Shown: positions 20,770 to 31,453, counted from the first letter of the stretch. The stretch is 64,000 nucleotides of DNA from JAWHQP01 sp032586195 (GCA_032586195.1 JAWHQP010000001.1:370730-434729), one strand, 5' to 3'. Translations and numbers: made by a program. Notes: generated from the sequence alone by a model not told the origin.

Positions 20770-21599
20770 TGATATTTATTAGCGGCATATTATTGTTCGG
20801 CGTAATTGCCTTGATCCTGTTTGTGCCATTCGGGAAGCGGATTGACTGGCGGAAAAATTATCGGCGGCAGCAAAATATTGCTCTTTATCAGCGGCAAATG
20901 CAGCGTCATCCGACACCTGAACTGGCGGACGAATTAAGCCGACGCCTGCTGGAGGATGAACAAATCCAGGCGGAACATTCGCTGCGCATAGCAAAAAGTG
21001 CGGTGCTGTTTTCGCCTGTTTTTTCTGCCGTGACATGGCTAATGCTATGTCTGATTGCGCTCGGTTATTATTTTTCCTTGCAGCGTTTTGATTATGTACG
21101 GCAAGGTGAACAGGCTTTTGCCGCACAACAAGCCAGATTGGAAACCGCGACAGTGGCGGAAAAAAATGATGATTACATCCTTACGATACAAAATAAATTA
21201 CGTAAGGATCCTAATAACAGTGAGTTATGGATTGAGTTAGGACAGGCCTATATGCTCAGTAACGAGTTTGAAAATGCCCTGCGCTCCTACGCTAATGCGG
21301 AGAAAATCAGCGGCACCAAGCCGGCTTTGCTGGGCCTTGCGGCGACAGCATTGTATTATCAGGCCGGGCAGAAAATCACACCGAAAGTGGATGAACTGAT
21401 TAACGCCGCTTTGGCTCAGGATGCGAAAGAGACTTCCAGTTTATCGCTGCTGGCATCCGATGCTTTTTTGCATGCCGATTACGCCAAAGCAGTACAAATC
21501 TGGCAGCAATTATTAGATACCGAACGTGACGATTTAGACCGCCGCAGCATTATTCAAAGTATGCAGATGGCACAACGCCTGGCAAAGACAAAGCAATGA
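20766..21599 (+). CDS. nrfG: Cytochrome c maturation TPR protein CcmI/NrfG
   Basis: The 277-residue protein starts MMIFISGILLFG at 20766, overlapping nrfF by 4 bases. The upstream extension of this frame lies wholly inside nrfF and is not used. Two membrane helices (about 2-19 and 78-98) flank a cytoplasmic segment, and the C-terminal half is a TPR domain (SELWIELGQAYMLSNEFENAL and related repeats) that holds apocytochrome C-termini. A USS (20996) is inside the gene. It overlaps the following flavoprotein gene. Confidence 0.92.
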   Translation: MMIFISGILLFGVIALILFVPFGKRIDWRKNYRRQQNIALYQRQMQRHPTPELADELSRRLLEDEQIQAEHSLRIAKSAVLFSPVFSAVTWLMLCLIALGYYFSLQRFDYVRQGEQAFAAQQARLETATVAEKNDDYILTIQNKLRKDPNNSELWIELGQAYMLSNEFENALRSYANAEKISGTKPALLGLAATALYYQAGQKITPKVDELINAALAQDAKETSSLSLLASDAFLHADYAKAVQIWQQLLDTERDDLDRRSIIQSMQMAQRLAKTKQ

Positions 21600-22795
21600 A
21601 ATATTCAGACTGCATAATCATCGGAGCGGGAGCGGCGGGGCTGTTCTGTGCGGCTCAAGTTGCAAAGGGCGGCAAATCGGTGACAATTTTGGATAATGGC
21701 AAAAAAGTCGGCCGTAAGATTCTGATGTCGGGCGGCGGCTTTTGCAATTTTACCAATTTGGACGTTACGCCACGGCATTATCTGTGCCGCAATCCGCATT
21801 TTGTGAAATCAGCCCTGGCGCGGTTTAACCAATGGGATTTTATTGCTATGGTGGCGGAAGCGGGAATCGCTTATCACGAAAAAGAATCGGGACAGTTATT
21901 TTGTGATAATTCCGCTCAGGATATTGTGGATATGCTGGCTGCCGCCTGTGAAAAATATGCGGTGAATATTTGCTTACGTCAGCACATCGAAAGTGTTGAA
22001 CCCGTAGAATCGGATAATACCCGTTTTAGGGTGACTGCCGGCGGGCAACAATGGTTATGCGGTTCATTGGTTATCGCTACGGGCGGGCTTTCCATGCCGG
22101 CACTGGGTGCAACGCCCTTTGGTTATCAGATTGCGCGACAATTTGGTTTGGCCGTATTACCGCCGCGCGCGGGCCTTGTGCCGTTCACTTATCGCGAAAC
22201 CGACAAATTTCTCACCGTACTTGCCGGCATTTCTCTGCCTGTTACAGTGACTGCCGAATCGGGGCAAGCTTTCAGTAATCAGTTGCTGTTTACTCATCGT
22301 GGTATTTCAGGGCCTGCGATTTTGCAGATTTCTAATTATTGGCAACCTCATGAATCGGTTGTAATTGATTTATTGCCGGGTGAAAACATCACGGATTATT
22401 TAACGACGCTGAAAGCTCGGTCGCCAAAATTACAGCTTAAAACCGCTCTTACCCGGCTGCTGCCGAAGAAATTGGTAGAGCTATGGGTTGATCAAGGTAT
22501 GATTCAAGAGGAAACGCTCGCCAATTTGAGCAAAGTGCGGTGTCAGGATTTGGAGTTTTTCATTCATCATTGGCAATTTCAACCCAATGGCACCGAGGGA
22601 TATCGCACCGCAGAAGTGACCATGGGCGGAGTGGATACCCGTGAAATTTCCTCTAAGACCATGGAGGCGATTAAGGTGAAAGGGCTGTATTTTATTGGCG
22701 AAGTGCTTGATGTCACGGGCTGGCTCGGCGGCTATAATTTCCAATGGGCATGGAGCTCGGCTTATGCTTGCGCGGCGGGGATTACGGACAAGTGA
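21596..22795 (+). CDS. HI0933-like (YhiN family) flavoprotein
   Basis: The 399-residue protein has an N-terminal FAD-binding fold, with IIGAGAAGLFCAAQVAKGG and KVGRKILMSGGGFCNFTN, and a C-terminal site GEVLDVTGWLGGYNFQWAWSSAYA typical of the BaiN/YhiN group. Its cellular reaction is not established. It overlaps ccmI by 4 bases. The Haemophilus homologue likewise sits beside the cytochrome c maturation genes, but a role in that process is not shown. It ends before a bidirectional terminator. Confidence 0.92.
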   Translation: MKYSDCIIIGAGAAGLFCAAQVAKGGKSVTILDNGKKVGRKILMSGGGFCNFTNLDVTPRHYLCRNPHFVKSALARFNQWDFIAMVAEAGIAYHEKESGQLFCDNSAQDIVDMLAAACEKYAVNICLRQHIESVEPVESDNTRFRVTAGGQQWLCGSLVIATGGLSMPALGATPFGYQIARQFGLAVLPPRAGLVPFTYRETDKFLTVLAGISLPVTVTAESGQAFSNQLLFTHRGISGPAILQISNYWQPHESVVIDLLPGENITDYLTTLKARSPKLQLKTALTRLLPKKLVELWVDQGMIQEETLANLSKVRCQDLEFFIHHWQFQPNGTEGYRTAEVTMGGVDTREISSKTMEAIKVKGLYFIGEVLDVTGWLGGYNFQWAWSSAYACAAGITDK

Positions 22796-22838
22796 AAAAT
22801 TCCGAATCTTGACACCGCACTTTGAGCGGCGTCCGGTA

Positions 22839-22864
22839 AAAAAGCTGCCCTGAGGCAGCTTTTT
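22839..22864. terminator. Bidirectional terminator
   Basis: AAAAGCTGCC and GGCAGCTTTT arms pair around a CTGA loop. It lies between two convergent genes (flavoprotein and lpxA), just downstream of a USS at about 22815. Confidence 0.88.
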
Positions 22865-22873
22865 AGTAAACAA

Positions 22874-23662
22874 TTAGCGAATGATTCCACGCGTTGATCG
22901 TTTGAAGAATTCGACAAAGAAACTGATGGCCGATTCGGTTTGGGCGACCTGTTCGATTTCAGGCAGAACTTCCTCCAAGGTTTTGTCGCTGCGGTAGATG
23001 AGTTTATACACGTTACGGATGGCGTGCAGGGTCGGTTTATCGAAGCCGCGGCGTTTCAAGCCTTCAATATTTACCCCGAACGGACGGGCGTGATTGCCTT
23101 GCGCCATTACGTATGGCGGCACATCCTGGCTGACCATCGAACCGCCGCCGAGCATGACATGAGCGCCTATGATGACGAATTGATGAATTGCCGACATACC
23201 GCCGACAATCACGAAATCATCTAATTCGACGTGACCTGCAAGAGTAGCGTTGTTCGCCAGAATACAGCGGTTTTTAATGCGGCAATCGTGGGCAATGTGA
23301 GCGTTAATCATAAATAGATTATCATCACCGACGCGCGTTACGCCGCCGCCTTGTACGGTTCCCCGATGAATAGTGACGCTTTCCCGGATGCGGTTGCGGT
23401 TACCGATAACCGTTTTAGTCGGTTCACCCTGATATTTTAGATCCTGGTTAACTTCACCGATACTGGCGAATTGATAAATCTGGTTATTTTCGCCGATGGT
23501 GGTAATGCCCTTGACCACAACATGCGAATTAAGCACCGTACCTTTACCGATTTCCACTTCGCCGCCGACAAAACAAAACGGACCGACAACTACGTTTTCG
23601 TCGATTTTGGCACCATCTTCCACTATGGCAGTCGGATGGATTTTTGCACTAGAGTGAATCAT
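22874..23662 (-). CDS. lpxA: UDP-N-acetylglucosamine acyltransferase LpxA
   Basis: The 262-residue protein is a left-handed beta-helix enzyme with hexapeptide repeats such as [18 protein letters not shown]. The catalytic histidine is in the [11 protein letters not shown] region near residue 122. It acylates UDP-GlcNAc in the first step of lipid A synthesis. It follows fabZ by 14 bases as the last gene of the envelope cluster. lpxB, which commonly follows lpxA, is absent here; a convergent flavoprotein gene lies there instead. Confidence 0.98.
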   Translation of the reverse strand: MIHSSAKIHPTAIVEDGAKIDENVVVGPFCFVGGEVEIGKGTVLNSHVVVKGITTIGENNQIYQFASIGEVNQDLKYQGEPTKTVIGNRNRIRESVTIHRGTVQGGGVTRVGDDNLFMINAHIAHDCRIKNRCILANNATLAGHVELDDFVIVGGMSAIHQFVIIGAHVMLGGGSMVSQDVPPYVMAQGNHARPFGVNIEGLKRRGFDKPTLHAIRNVYKLIYRSDKTLEEVLPEIEQVAQTESAISFFVEFFKRSTRGIIR

Positions 23663-23676
23663 AGGGTACCTCTGCG

Positions 23677-24129
23677 TTATTTACGTGCACACATTAAGGT
23701 GCCTTCACATACCACTTCGCCGTCCACGCTGGCAACAGCTTTAAAACGGGTAATGCCACGACGTTCTTTAATGACTTCTACATACATTTCCATCTGATCG
23801 CCGGGCACTACGGGTTTTTTGAAACGGACTTCGTCAATGCCGGCGTAATAAAACAGTTCGCCACCGCGTAATTCATGAGTTTTAAATGCCAGAATGCCCA
23901 TGGACTGAGCCAATGCTTCAAGAATTAATACACCGGGGAGAATAGGTTCATGGGGGAAATGCCCGGTAAATTGGGGTTCGTTAACGCTTACATTTTTAAT
24001 TGCTTTTAACCATTCTCCTTCTTTGTAATCAAGGACGCGATCCACTAACAAAAATGGGTAGCGGTGCGGCAATAATTTCATAATTTCATTAACTTCAATA
24101 ACTCTTGATGTACTGTTTTCTGCGGTCAC
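23677..24129 (-). CDS. fabZ: 3-hydroxyacyl-ACP dehydratase FabZ
   Basis: The 150-residue hot-dog-fold enzyme contains [16 protein letters not shown] near the N-terminus. The catalytic histidine is in [13 protein letters not shown] and the glutamate in LILEALAQS. It dehydrates beta-hydroxyacyl-ACP in fatty acid synthesis, and competes with LpxA for hydroxymyristoyl-ACP. A hairpin terminator stands between lpxD and fabZ, so fabZ-lpxA may have its own promoter within the 136-base gap. Confidence 0.97.
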   Translation of the reverse strand: MTAENSTSRVIEVNEIMKLLPHRYPFLLVDRVLDYKEGEWLKAIKNVSVNEPQFTGHFPHEPILPGVLILEALAQSMGILAFKTHELRGGELFYYAGIDEVRFKKPVVPGDQMEMYVEVIKERRGITRFKAVASVDGEVVCEGTLMCARK

Positions 24130-24218
24130 GATTGTTATACCTTTGCATCTTGATTGGAATGAATAATATTATGTCGCATTATACGTGATTCAAAGGAAAA
24201 ATTGTAGAATTAAAAAAT

Positions 24219-24250
24219 AATAAAACGTACCGTGGAAAGTACGTTTTATT
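24219..24250 (-). terminator. Terminator after lpxD
   Basis: A perfect 12-base stem (AATAAAACGTAC at 24219-24230, GTACGTTTTATT at 24239-24250) with an 8-base loop is followed by T-rich sequence on the minus strand. It lies inside a cluster usually thought of as one operon. Confidence 0.8.
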
Positions 24251-24265
24251 TGTCGTTTTTGGCGG

Positions 24266-25288
24266 CTAAGAAAGTTTCTTTTCTACCGCTTTAAGACGTT
24301 TATTGATTTGGTCGATATTCATGGTTAACGCTGCGGTTTTATGCCATTCTTTATTAGTCTGAGCCGGAATGCCGGAGGAGTAGGTACCGGGCTGTTTGAT
24401 GGGTTTCATTACCATGCTCATGCCTGTAATGGTGACCTGATCGCAGATTTCCATATGGCCGTTAATTACACTTGCCCCGCCGATCAGACAATAGCGACCG
24501 ATCTTCAGGCTGCCCGCCAGAATAACACCGCCGGCGATGGCCGTGCCCGTGCCGATATGCACGTTATGCGCGATTTGACAGAGATTATCGATAATAACGT
24601 TATCTTCGATTACCGTTGAATCCAATGCACCGCGGTCAATACAGGTGCAGGCACCGATTTCTACGTTATTGCCGATGATGACCGAACCGGTTTGCGGAAT
24701 TTTAACCCAACGACCACGATCGTTGGCGTAACCGAAGCCGTCACTGCCGATAACCGCGCCGGATTGAATCAGGCAATTCGCTCCGATATGCACTTCATGA
24801 TAAACGCTGACATTTGCCCAAAGTTTTGTGTTTACTCCGATTCTGCTGTTTTTGCCGATAAAACAACCCGCGCCGATTACTGCGTTATCGCCGATTTCTG
24901 CGTGGTCTTCAATTACCGCGTTGGCGCCGACGGAGACATTCGTCCCTAGTTTTGCCAAAGGTGAAATAACGGCGCTGGCTGCAATACCGCTGGCTGGTGC
25001 GGGCGTTGAATCCATATACTGAGCAAGCAAGGCATAAGCTAAATAAGGATCTTTAACCAGAATCAGGTTACTGTCTGCCGCACAATGTTCGGCATCTTCT
25101 TCCGTCACGACAAGCACACCCGCCCGGGATTGGGCTAACAACGGGCGGAATTTAGCGTTGGAAATGAAGGTTAGCTGGTGGGCGGTCGCTTTTTCCAGAG
25201 GAGCGATGCCGTTAATGGCAACGTCGGCGTTACCGCGAACGGTACCGCCGACTTGTTCCGCCAGTTCTTTAATGGAATAGGAACGCAT
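24266..25288 (-). CDS. lpxD: UDP-3-O-(3-hydroxymyristoyl)glucosamine N-acyltransferase LpxD
   Basis: The 340-residue protein has an N-terminal uridine-binding domain (about 1-100), hexapeptide repeats through the middle, and a C-terminal helix ([16 protein letters not shown]). The catalytic histidine is in [15 protein letters not shown] near residue 240. It adds the second acyl chain in lipid A synthesis. Its start overlaps the last base of the skp stop codon, implying coupled translation. Confidence 0.97.
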   Translation of the reverse strand: MRSYSIKELAEQVGGTVRGNADVAINGIAPLEKATAHQLTFISNAKFRPLLAQSRAGVLVVTEEDAEHCAADSNLILVKDPYLAYALLAQYMDSTPAPASGIAASAVISPLAKLGTNVSVGANAVIEDHAEIGDNAVIGAGCFIGKNSRIGVNTKLWANVSVYHEVHIGANCLIQSGAVIGSDGFGYANDRGRWVKIPQTGSVIIGNNVEIGACTCIDRGALDSTVIEDNVIIDNLCQIAHNVHIGTGTAIAGGVILAGSLKIGRYCLIGGASVINGHMEICDQVTITGMSMVMKPIKQPGTYSSGIPAQTNKEWHKTAALTMNIDQINKRLKAVEKKLS

Positions 25289-25848
25289 TATTTTGCTGCT
25301 TCCGCCGGTTTCGTGTCGGTTTTTGATTTGTCAGCCGGTTTACCGCCGATAGCCTTTAATACATCTTCGGTAATGTCTTTGCCGTCTGCAGCGTAAACCA
25401 CTGAGTTGGCGTCAAGCACATAGGTATAACCTTTTTCTTTTGCCACATTGTTGGTAGCGGCCTGGATGTCTTCTAATAATTTAGCGCGTTCTTCGTTTTG
25501 ACGTTTTTCGTTTTCCATTTGGAATTTACGTACTTTTTCGTCATGATCTTTCATTAATTTATTGATTTCGTCTTCACGTTTTTTCAATTCGGACGGACGG
25601 TTTTTAGGATTTTGAGCATCTTTCTGTAATGCGGCGATTTTGCCGTCGATAGATTTTTTACTTGCAGCTAATTTGTCTGCTTCATCTTTGAATTCAGCGT
25701 CTAATTTTTTCGCTACGCCTTCACGATCGGGGTGATTCTGGAAGAGGTAACCTGCATTGATGAAAGCGATATTTTCTGCCGCCATGGCTAAAGATGAAGT
25801 GAAGGCTAATGCTAAAGAAAGCGCGGTAGCTTTTACAACTTTTTTCAT
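25288..25848 (-). CDS. skp: Periplasmic chaperone Skp (OmpH)
   Basis: The 186-residue precursor has a signal peptide ending near SLAMAAEN and long coiled-coil arms rich in Lys and Glu (about residues 45-125). A short lysine/proline tail ([17 protein letters not shown]) is not usual. Skp holds unfolded outer-membrane proteins on their way to BamA, encoded directly upstream. A 10-bp stem-loop lies in the 121-base gap between the two. Confidence 0.95.
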   Translation of the reverse strand: MKKVVKATALSLALAFTSSLAMAAENIAFINAGYLFQNHPDREGVAKKLDAEFKDEADKLAASKKSIDGKIAALQKDAQNPKNRPSELKKREDEINKLMKDHDEKVRKFQMENEKRQNEERAKLLEDIQAATNNVAKEKGYTYVLDANSVVYAADGKDITEDVLKAIGGKPADKSKTDTKPAEAAK

Positions 25849-25882
25849 TGGTTTGTCCTTAATTAATTTGAGTTTTAAGAGG

Positions 25883-25910
25883 TCTGCCTTAATCGTTATA
25901 TTAAGGCAGA
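25883..25910. other. Stem-loop between bamA and skp
   Basis: TCTGCCTTAA (25883-25892) pairs perfectly with TTAAGGCAGA (25901-25910) around an 8-base loop. There is no T-run, so it is not a standard terminator. It may be a processing or partial-attenuation site. A USS follows at 25925. Confidence 0.55.
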
Positions 25911-25969
25911 TGGTTCATTAGACTAAGTGCGGTGTTATAAGTTCCACTTTTGCTTAGTGCCGCCGATGG

Positions 25970-28342
25970 CTAGAACGAGCCGCCAATACTGAATTGGAAT
26001 TGTTCCACATCGTCACGGTCATATTTTTTAATCGGTTTGGCATAAGAGAATACCAAAGGACCGATTGGTGACTGCCATTGGAAACCGATACCCGCCGATG
26101 CGCGGATGCGGGTCGGATCGCTGTAATCCGGTAAAGTCGGATATTTGGCTTTGTCTGCCGCCGTCCAGTGAGTATTCCATAAGCTGCCCGCATCGACAAA
26201 GAACGAGGTACGCACGTTGTTCTGGTTTTTATCCGATACGAACGGTGTAGGTACAATCAGTTCTACGCTGGCGGTTGCCATGGCATTACCGCCAACCACA
26301 TCATCACTTACCGAAGTATAATCTTTAGTGTCCGTATTGTAGTAAATCGCGTTCGGACCCACACCACCGTAGGAGAAACCACGCAAGCTGCCGATACCGC
26401 CTAAGTTATAGTTCTGGTAGAACGGCAATACTTTACCGCCGAAGCCATTGGCATAAGCGGCACCCGCACGGGCGGATAATACCCATAGCTGGTCACGATC
26501 CAATGGATAATAGCCTTGGATATCCGCATTAATCTTGTAGTATTTATTGTCCGAACCGGGAATGGTAATTTTACCGCCGACAGAGGCTTTCACCCCTTTA
26601 GTCGGTAAATAACCACGGTTAAGATTGTTATAGTTCCAGCCGAGCGAGAACTCAAAATCATGAGATTTGAATCTCCATGAATCGCCGGAATTAATGGAAT
26701 CTACATACTTGGCGCGGTTATATTCGGGCACAATATTTTTAAGTTTGTTATAAACATAACCCAAGCCTAAGTAATAAGCATTATTTTCATTGACAGGAAA
26801 GCTTAAGGTGCCGTTGATACCGTAAGCGGTACGGTCATAAGAAGCGATGTTAGTGCTGCTGGAATTGGAGTAATCGTATTTTTCATAGAAAATATTACCG
26901 CCCAAACTAACGCCGTCTTTAGTGAAGTAGGGTTCCGTATAACCTAAGTTGATACTTGTGCCGTAGTCATTACGTGAACCCGCCAGGCTGATGGATGACC
27001 CCATACCCAGGAAGTTGTCCTGTTTAATGCTGGCCTGATAGCTTAAACCGCTGTCCGTACCGTAGCCGATACCGAAGTTGATACTACCCGTATTACGTTC
27101 TTTTACCGTATAAATCACGTCTAATTCATCGTCGGTGCCGTCCACCGGTTCAGTACGATGTTCAACGGTTTCAAAGAAACCCGTACGATCTAAGCGCACT
27201 TTACCTAATTCCACCAATTGAGAAGATAACCACGCCCCTTCTTGTTGACGCATTTCCTGACGCAAGGTGCTGTCGGCACTGACGGTATTGCCTTCAAAAC
27301 GGATTTGGCGCACACTGTAACGACGTCCCGCATCTACCACGAATGTAACGTCGATGGCTTTATTTGCCTCGTCAAATTCGGCATTCGTATTAATTTTTAC
27401 ATTCGCGTAGCCGCGTTCACCGAGAATATTTTTAATTTTTGTTTCAACCTGTTCCAATTCGCTGCGACGGAATGTCTCGCCGAGACGGATGCTTTGTAAG
27501 GTCGGTTCCAGCTCTTTCTGCATGCCCGCTACATCACCGACGATGCGGGCGCTTTTCACGATATATTGATCCCCTTCGTTGACATCAATGGTGACGGTCG
27601 CTTCCGTTTTTTCATCATTCAATTTGACATCGGTTGAGGTAATCTGGAATTTGGCATAACCGTTATCCAAATAGAAATTGCGCAAGGTGTCTAAATCTTT
27701 TCTGAATTGATTATTTTCGTATTTGTTACCGAAGAATTTCCACCATGCATCAGGCTGTAATTCCATTTGATCCTGCAATGTGCCGCTGGAAAATGCCTTG
27801 TTACCATTGAAAGTAACACCTTTTAACAATGCCACATCATTTTCTTTAATCTGTAGTTTTATTTTGGCGCTATTGTTTGGCAGCGGGTTGATAATGGTCT
27901 CTACTTTCGCATTGTAACGACCGGTATTGTGATAGTATTCGAGTAAGCTCTGACGGAATTGTTCCAATTTGTCACGATCTAATATTTCACCGGATTTGAA
28001 TCCGTTCGCTTCTAAGTTTTGTTTTAATGCATCGGTCGGAATGGCGCTGTTGCCGTCGATAGTCACTTCGGAAATGGTAGGTTGTTCCGATAAGATAATA
28101 ACCAATACGTTACCGTCGCGGGAAACCTGTGCATGTTCATAGCCGCGGGCAAACAGGGTCTTTACAACATTAGAAATATCATTATCCGTTGCCGTTTGAC
28201 CGACCCGCACAGGAATACCTGAAATCACATTTTGTTCTGTTCCCGCAGCGGCACCGTTAACGCGAATATCCTGGACCACAAAAGATGCAGCCATAGCACT
28301 TGAGGAACCAAGTAATAAACTGGTGATTAAGAGTTTTTTCAT
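25970..28342 (-). CDS. bamA: Outer membrane protein assembly factor BamA
   Basis: The 790-residue precursor has a signal peptide (cut near SSAMAAS), five POTRA domains (about 22-425) beginning FVVQDIRVNG, and a 16-strand barrel. The conserved loop-6 motif is RGF in GSLRGFSYGGVG, and the C-terminus is phenylalanine in the outer-membrane signal FQFSIGGSF. It folds and inserts outer-membrane proteins. It lies between rseP and skp in the usual gene order. Confidence 0.98.
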   Translation of the reverse strand: MKKLLITSLLLGSSSAMAASFVVQDIRVNGAAAGTEQNVISGIPVRVGQTATDNDISNVVKTLFARGYEHAQVSRDGNVLVIILSEQPTISEVTIDGNSAIPTDALKQNLEANGFKSGEILDRDKLEQFRQSLLEYYHNTGRYNAKVETIINPLPNNSAKIKLQIKENDVALLKGVTFNGNKAFSSGTLQDQMELQPDAWWKFFGNKYENNQFRKDLDTLRNFYLDNGYAKFQITSTDVKLNDEKTEATVTIDVNEGDQYIVKSARIVGDVAGMQKELEPTLQSIRLGETFRRSELEQVETKIKNILGERGYANVKINTNAEFDEANKAIDVTFVVDAGRRYSVRQIRFEGNTVSADSTLRQEMRQQEGAWLSSQLVELGKVRLDRTGFFETVEHRTEPVDGTDDELDVIYTVKERNTGSINFGIGYGTDSGLSYQASIKQDNFLGMGSSISLAGSRNDYGTSINLGYTEPYFTKDGVSLGGNIFYEKYDYSNSSSTNIASYDRTAYGINGTLSFPVNENNAYYLGLGYVYNKLKNIVPEYNRAKYVDSINSGDSWRFKSHDFEFSLGWNYNNLNRGYLPTKGVKASVGGKITIPGSDNKYYKINADIQGYYPLDRDQLWVLSARAGAAYANGFGGKVLPFYQNYNLGGIGSLRGFSYGGVGPNAIYYNTDTKDYTSVSDDVVGGNAMATASVELIVPTPFVSDKNQNNVRTSFFVDAGSLWNTHWTAADKAKYPTLPDYSDPTRIRASAGIGFQWQSPIGPLVFSYAKPIKKYDRDDVEQFQFSIGGSF

Positions 28343-28383
28343 TGTTACTATTATCCTAAATAGGTAAATAAATCAGTATTACA

Positions 28384-29736
28384 TCATAAACGCAAGAAAT
28401 CGTTGAACAAGGCAAATGCCGTAAGCATTAGCAGTAATATCGCCCCGAGCCGATAACTTATGTTCTGAATCTTTTCCGATACGGGTTTCCGCATCACGCC
28501 CTCCGCCGCCAAGAACACCAAATGACCGCCGTCTAAAACAGGCAAAGGAAATAAATTCATTATGCCAAGGTTGACGCTAATTAACGCCATAAAGCTGAAA
28601 TAATATACTAAACCAAAGCTGGAGGAAATACCCGCACCCTTAGCAATGGAAATCGGCCCGCTTAAATTATTTAAAGATAAGTCGCCGGTGAATAGTTTGC
28701 CTAACACTTTAACGGTTAGCCAAGATAATTCCGCAGTTTTTTCCGCGCCTTTCTGCAGCGCGTCAAGAATACCATATTTTAATTCTGTTCGATACTCATC
28801 CGCGAGCGGAATCACGGTGGGTGAAATTCCCACTTGCCATTTTCCGTCGCCTGTCTGTTGCGGGGTGAGCAAAACTTGGAAATTCGACACCGCACTTTGT
28901 GCCGTTTTATCTTCACGCCGCACCTGCAACGGAATCGGTTTACCTTCCTGTACTTGCCGTACGAAAGCCTGCCATTGGATGTCGCTGCCGTCCTGATTAA
29001 AAATGCGATCACCGACCTGTAAACCGGCCTTTGCCGCGGGAGAATTCTCAACCACCTTGGAGAGTTTCATTTCCACCTTATTCCCTTTCGACACAATGCC
29101 TAACGCGCCGAATGCACTTTGTTTATCGGGATCAAACGTCCAATGGGACAAATCAAGGGTTTTCTGCCGTTGATAATTTTCGCCGAAAGGCTGCACGGTC
29201 AGCGTGACTTCGTGATTGCCGATTTTGCTCGCCAGCTGCATATTAACGCTTTCCCAATCAGGAGTCGGCGTGCCGTCCACGGCAAGGATTTGCCAATCCG
29301 GACGGATATCGGCTTGTGCCGCAATGGAAGCCGGTTTTACACTGTCAATCACAGGTTTAACGGAAGGAATGCCGATACTGAAAACGAGCCAGTAGGCGAG
29401 AATGGCAAAGATAAAGTTAGCCATCGGGCCGGCGGCGGCAATGAAGGCTCGCTGCAGCACGCTTTTACTGTTGAAAGATTGTGACTTTAAGGATTCCGGT
29501 ACGGGCTCGTTGCGTTCATCCAGCATTTTGACGTAGCCGCCGAGGGGAATCGCGGACAAGGCAAATTCGGTGCCTTTTTTATCTGTCCGTTTCCACAATA
29601 CCTTGCCGAAGCCGATAGAAAAACGCTGTACTTTGACACCGCACTTTCTCGCCGCCCAGAAATGGCCGTATTCATGTACCGCCACCAAAACGCTGATAAC
29701 GATAAGAAAGGAAATCAATGACCACAGAAATGACAT
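28384..29736 (-). CDS. rseP: Site-2 protease RseP
   Basis: The 450-residue zinc metalloprotease has the HEYGH motif in VAVHEYGHFWAARKCG near residue 22, a PDZ region with VVENSPAAKAGLQVGDRI, and the second metal ligand in NLFPLPVLDGGHL near residue 400. It cuts the anti-sigma factor RseA within the membrane and releases sigma-E during envelope stress. Two USS copies (28890, 29639) lie inside the gene. It is 12 bases downstream of cdsA. Confidence 0.97.
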   Translation of the reverse strand: MSFLWSLISFLIVISVLVAVHEYGHFWAARKCGVKVQRFSIGFGKVLWKRTDKKGTEFALSAIPLGGYVKMLDERNEPVPESLKSQSFNSKSVLQRAFIAAAGPMANFIFAILAYWLVFSIGIPSVKPVIDSVKPASIAAQADIRPDWQILAVDGTPTPDWESVNMQLASKIGNHEVTLTVQPFGENYQRQKTLDLSHWTFDPDKQSAFGALGIVSKGNKVEMKLSKVVENSPAAKAGLQVGDRIFNQDGSDIQWQAFVRQVQEGKPIPLQVRREDKTAQSAVSNFQVLLTPQQTGDGKWQVGISPTVIPLADEYRTELKYGILDALQKGAEKTAELSWLTVKVLGKLFTGDLSLNNLSGPISIAKGAGISSSFGLVYYFSFMALISVNLGIMNLFPLPVLDGGHLVFLAAEGVMRKPVSEKIQNISYRLGAILLLMLTAFALFNDFLRL

Positions 29737-29748
29737 GGCAATCTCGCT

Positions 29749-30612
29749 TTACAGTACGAAAAAATAAAAATAGGCAAAAAACGGCACTGCCGCGGTAAGA
29801 CTGTCGATACGGTCCAAAATGCCGCCGTGGCCGGGAATCAGATGGCCGCTGTCCTTAATACCGCTCTCACGTTTAAACATACTTTCGGTTAAATCACCCA
29901 GTACGGAAACGGCCACCGTTCCCACAGATAGTACTATCAGGGAGAGCGTTGAGCCGTGGCTGAAGTGTTCACCCGCAAGCCGTACAAATACAAAGGCAAG
30001 CACACAAGCGGTAATTAGGCCGCCGATAACGCCTTGCCACGTTTTGCCGGGGGAAACTTTCGGGGCAAGCTTGTGTTTACCGAATTTGCGTCCGGCAAAA
30101 TAAGCGCCGCTGTCCGCCGCCCACACAAGGATAAACACGTAAAGTAATAACAATACGCCGTGAATAGGGGCGCCGATGTAGTTTTCCAGACGCAATTTCA
30201 GCACCCCGATTAAGAACGGCACGAGGGTCACGAAAGCGAAAATCAGTTGCAGAATCAGCGAATTGCGCCAAATTACCGCGGAAGAAGGGTAGCGGATGAC
30301 CAAAAACAATGCCGCCAACCACCATAGCACGCCGATCAGCAACAGCGGCTGGGCGTAGTCGTCTAACACTCTGCCCGCATTGAGGTAATTCGCATTGCTG
30401 TAAAGCCACAGAAAGAGGAAAGTCGCCGAAATAGCGGTAATCACCCAACGCCAGACGCCTTGCTTTAAGCGCGGAAATTGTGTCCATTCCCAAATGCCTA
30501 AACTCACCACTACCCCAAGGCACAAGGCAAAGTAGAAGGGTGAAAATAGTAATAATGCTGCCAGCACTACAGCGATCAGGACGATTGCAGATAAAATACG
30601 TTCTTTAAGCAA
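29749..30612 (-). CDS. cdsA: Phosphatidate cytidylyltransferase CdsA
   Basis: The 287-residue membrane protein carries the CDS signature near its C-terminus (KRESGIKDSGHLIPGHGG followed by DRIDSL). It makes CDP-diacylglycerol from CTP and phosphatidate, the precursor of all phospholipids. It follows uppS by 23 bases. Confidence 0.97.
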   Translation of the reverse strand: MLKERILSAIVLIAVVLAALLLFSPFYFALCLGVVVSLGIWEWTQFPRLKQGVWRWVITAISATFLFLWLYSNANYLNAGRVLDDYAQPLLLIGVLWWLAALFLVIRYPSSAVIWRNSLILQLIFAFVTLVPFLIGVLKLRLENYIGAPIHGVLLLLYVFILVWAADSGAYFAGRKFGKHKLAPKVSPGKTWQGVIGGLITACVLAFVFVRLAGEHFSHGSTLSLIVLSVGTVAVSVLGDLTESMFKRESGIKDSGHLIPGHGGILDRIDSLTAAVPFFAYFYFFVL

Positions 30613-30635
30613 AAGTTTTCCCTCTTTTGTTCGAG

Positions 30636-31361
30636 TTAATCATTTTCACTGCCGCCGAAACGGCGATTACGTTGCTGATAGGCATAAACCGCGTGATTAA
30701 ATGCCTTCTCATCAAAATCCGGCCAGAGTACCTTGGTAAAATACAACTCGGCATAAGCGATTTGCCATAATAAAAAATTGCTGATGCGTTGTTCGCCGCT
30801 GGTGCGGATCAGCAAATCTACCGGCGGTTGTTCCCGTGTGACCAGATTCTGTTGGAAAAGTTCTTCCGTAATCTGGCTGATGGCAAGACTATCGTCCTTC
30901 ACCTTCCGGGCGATGGCCTGAGTCGCCTGTACAATATCCCAGCAGCCGCCGTAATTGGCCGCCACATTGAGGGTAAGTGCGGTGTTGTTTTCTGTAAGTT
31001 TTTCCGCACCGGCGATTCGCTGCTGTAATTTATCGCTGAAACGGGAAGTGTCACCCAAAATTTTCAGACGGATGTTGTGCTTATGCAGCTTTTTCACCTC
31101 TCGTTCCAGCGCCTGCATAAATAAGGTCATCAGGGCGTTGACTTCCTGCTCGGGACGATTCCAGTTTTCACTGCTGAATGCGTAAAGCGTCAAGGCTTTT
31201 ACCCCGATACTGCGTGCATAGGATACCGATTTCCGTACCGCCGCAACCCCGCTGCTATGACCGAAAATCCGCATTTTCCCTTTTTGTTTCGCCCAACGAC
31301 CGTTGCCGTCCATAATAATGGCAACATGTTGAGGAATATTGTCGGGGTTAAGTGGTTTCAT
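30636..31361 (-). CDS. uppS: Undecaprenyl diphosphate synthase
   Basis: The 241-residue cis-prenyltransferase contains [18 protein letters not shown] with the catalytic aspartate, [15 protein letters not shown], and the C-terminal WPDFDEKAF motif. It condenses isoprenyl units to the C55 carrier lipid for cell wall and LPS sugars. The start MKPLNPDN at 31361 fits the family better than an ATG 42 bases upstream, which lacks a ribosome site. A USS (30974) lies inside the gene. Confidence 0.95.
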   Translation of the reverse strand: MKPLNPDNIPQHVAIIMDGNGRWAKQKGKMRIFGHSSGVAAVRKSVSYARSIGVKALTLYAFSSENWNRPEQEVNALMTLFMQALEREVKKLHKHNIRLKILGDTSRFSDKLQQRIAGAEKLTENNTALTLNVAANYGGCWDIVQATQAIARKVKDDSLAISQITEELFQQNLVTREQPPVDLLIRTSGEQRISNFLLWQIAYAELYFTKVLWPDFDEKAFNHAVYAYQQRNRRFGGSEND

Positions 31362-31453
31362 TTTCTCAATTCTTTGCGTTAAATCAGGCGCTGAATATAT
31401 CATAATTCATTATTATTTAGTAGGATTGAGTCGCATTCCTCCAAATACAATTT

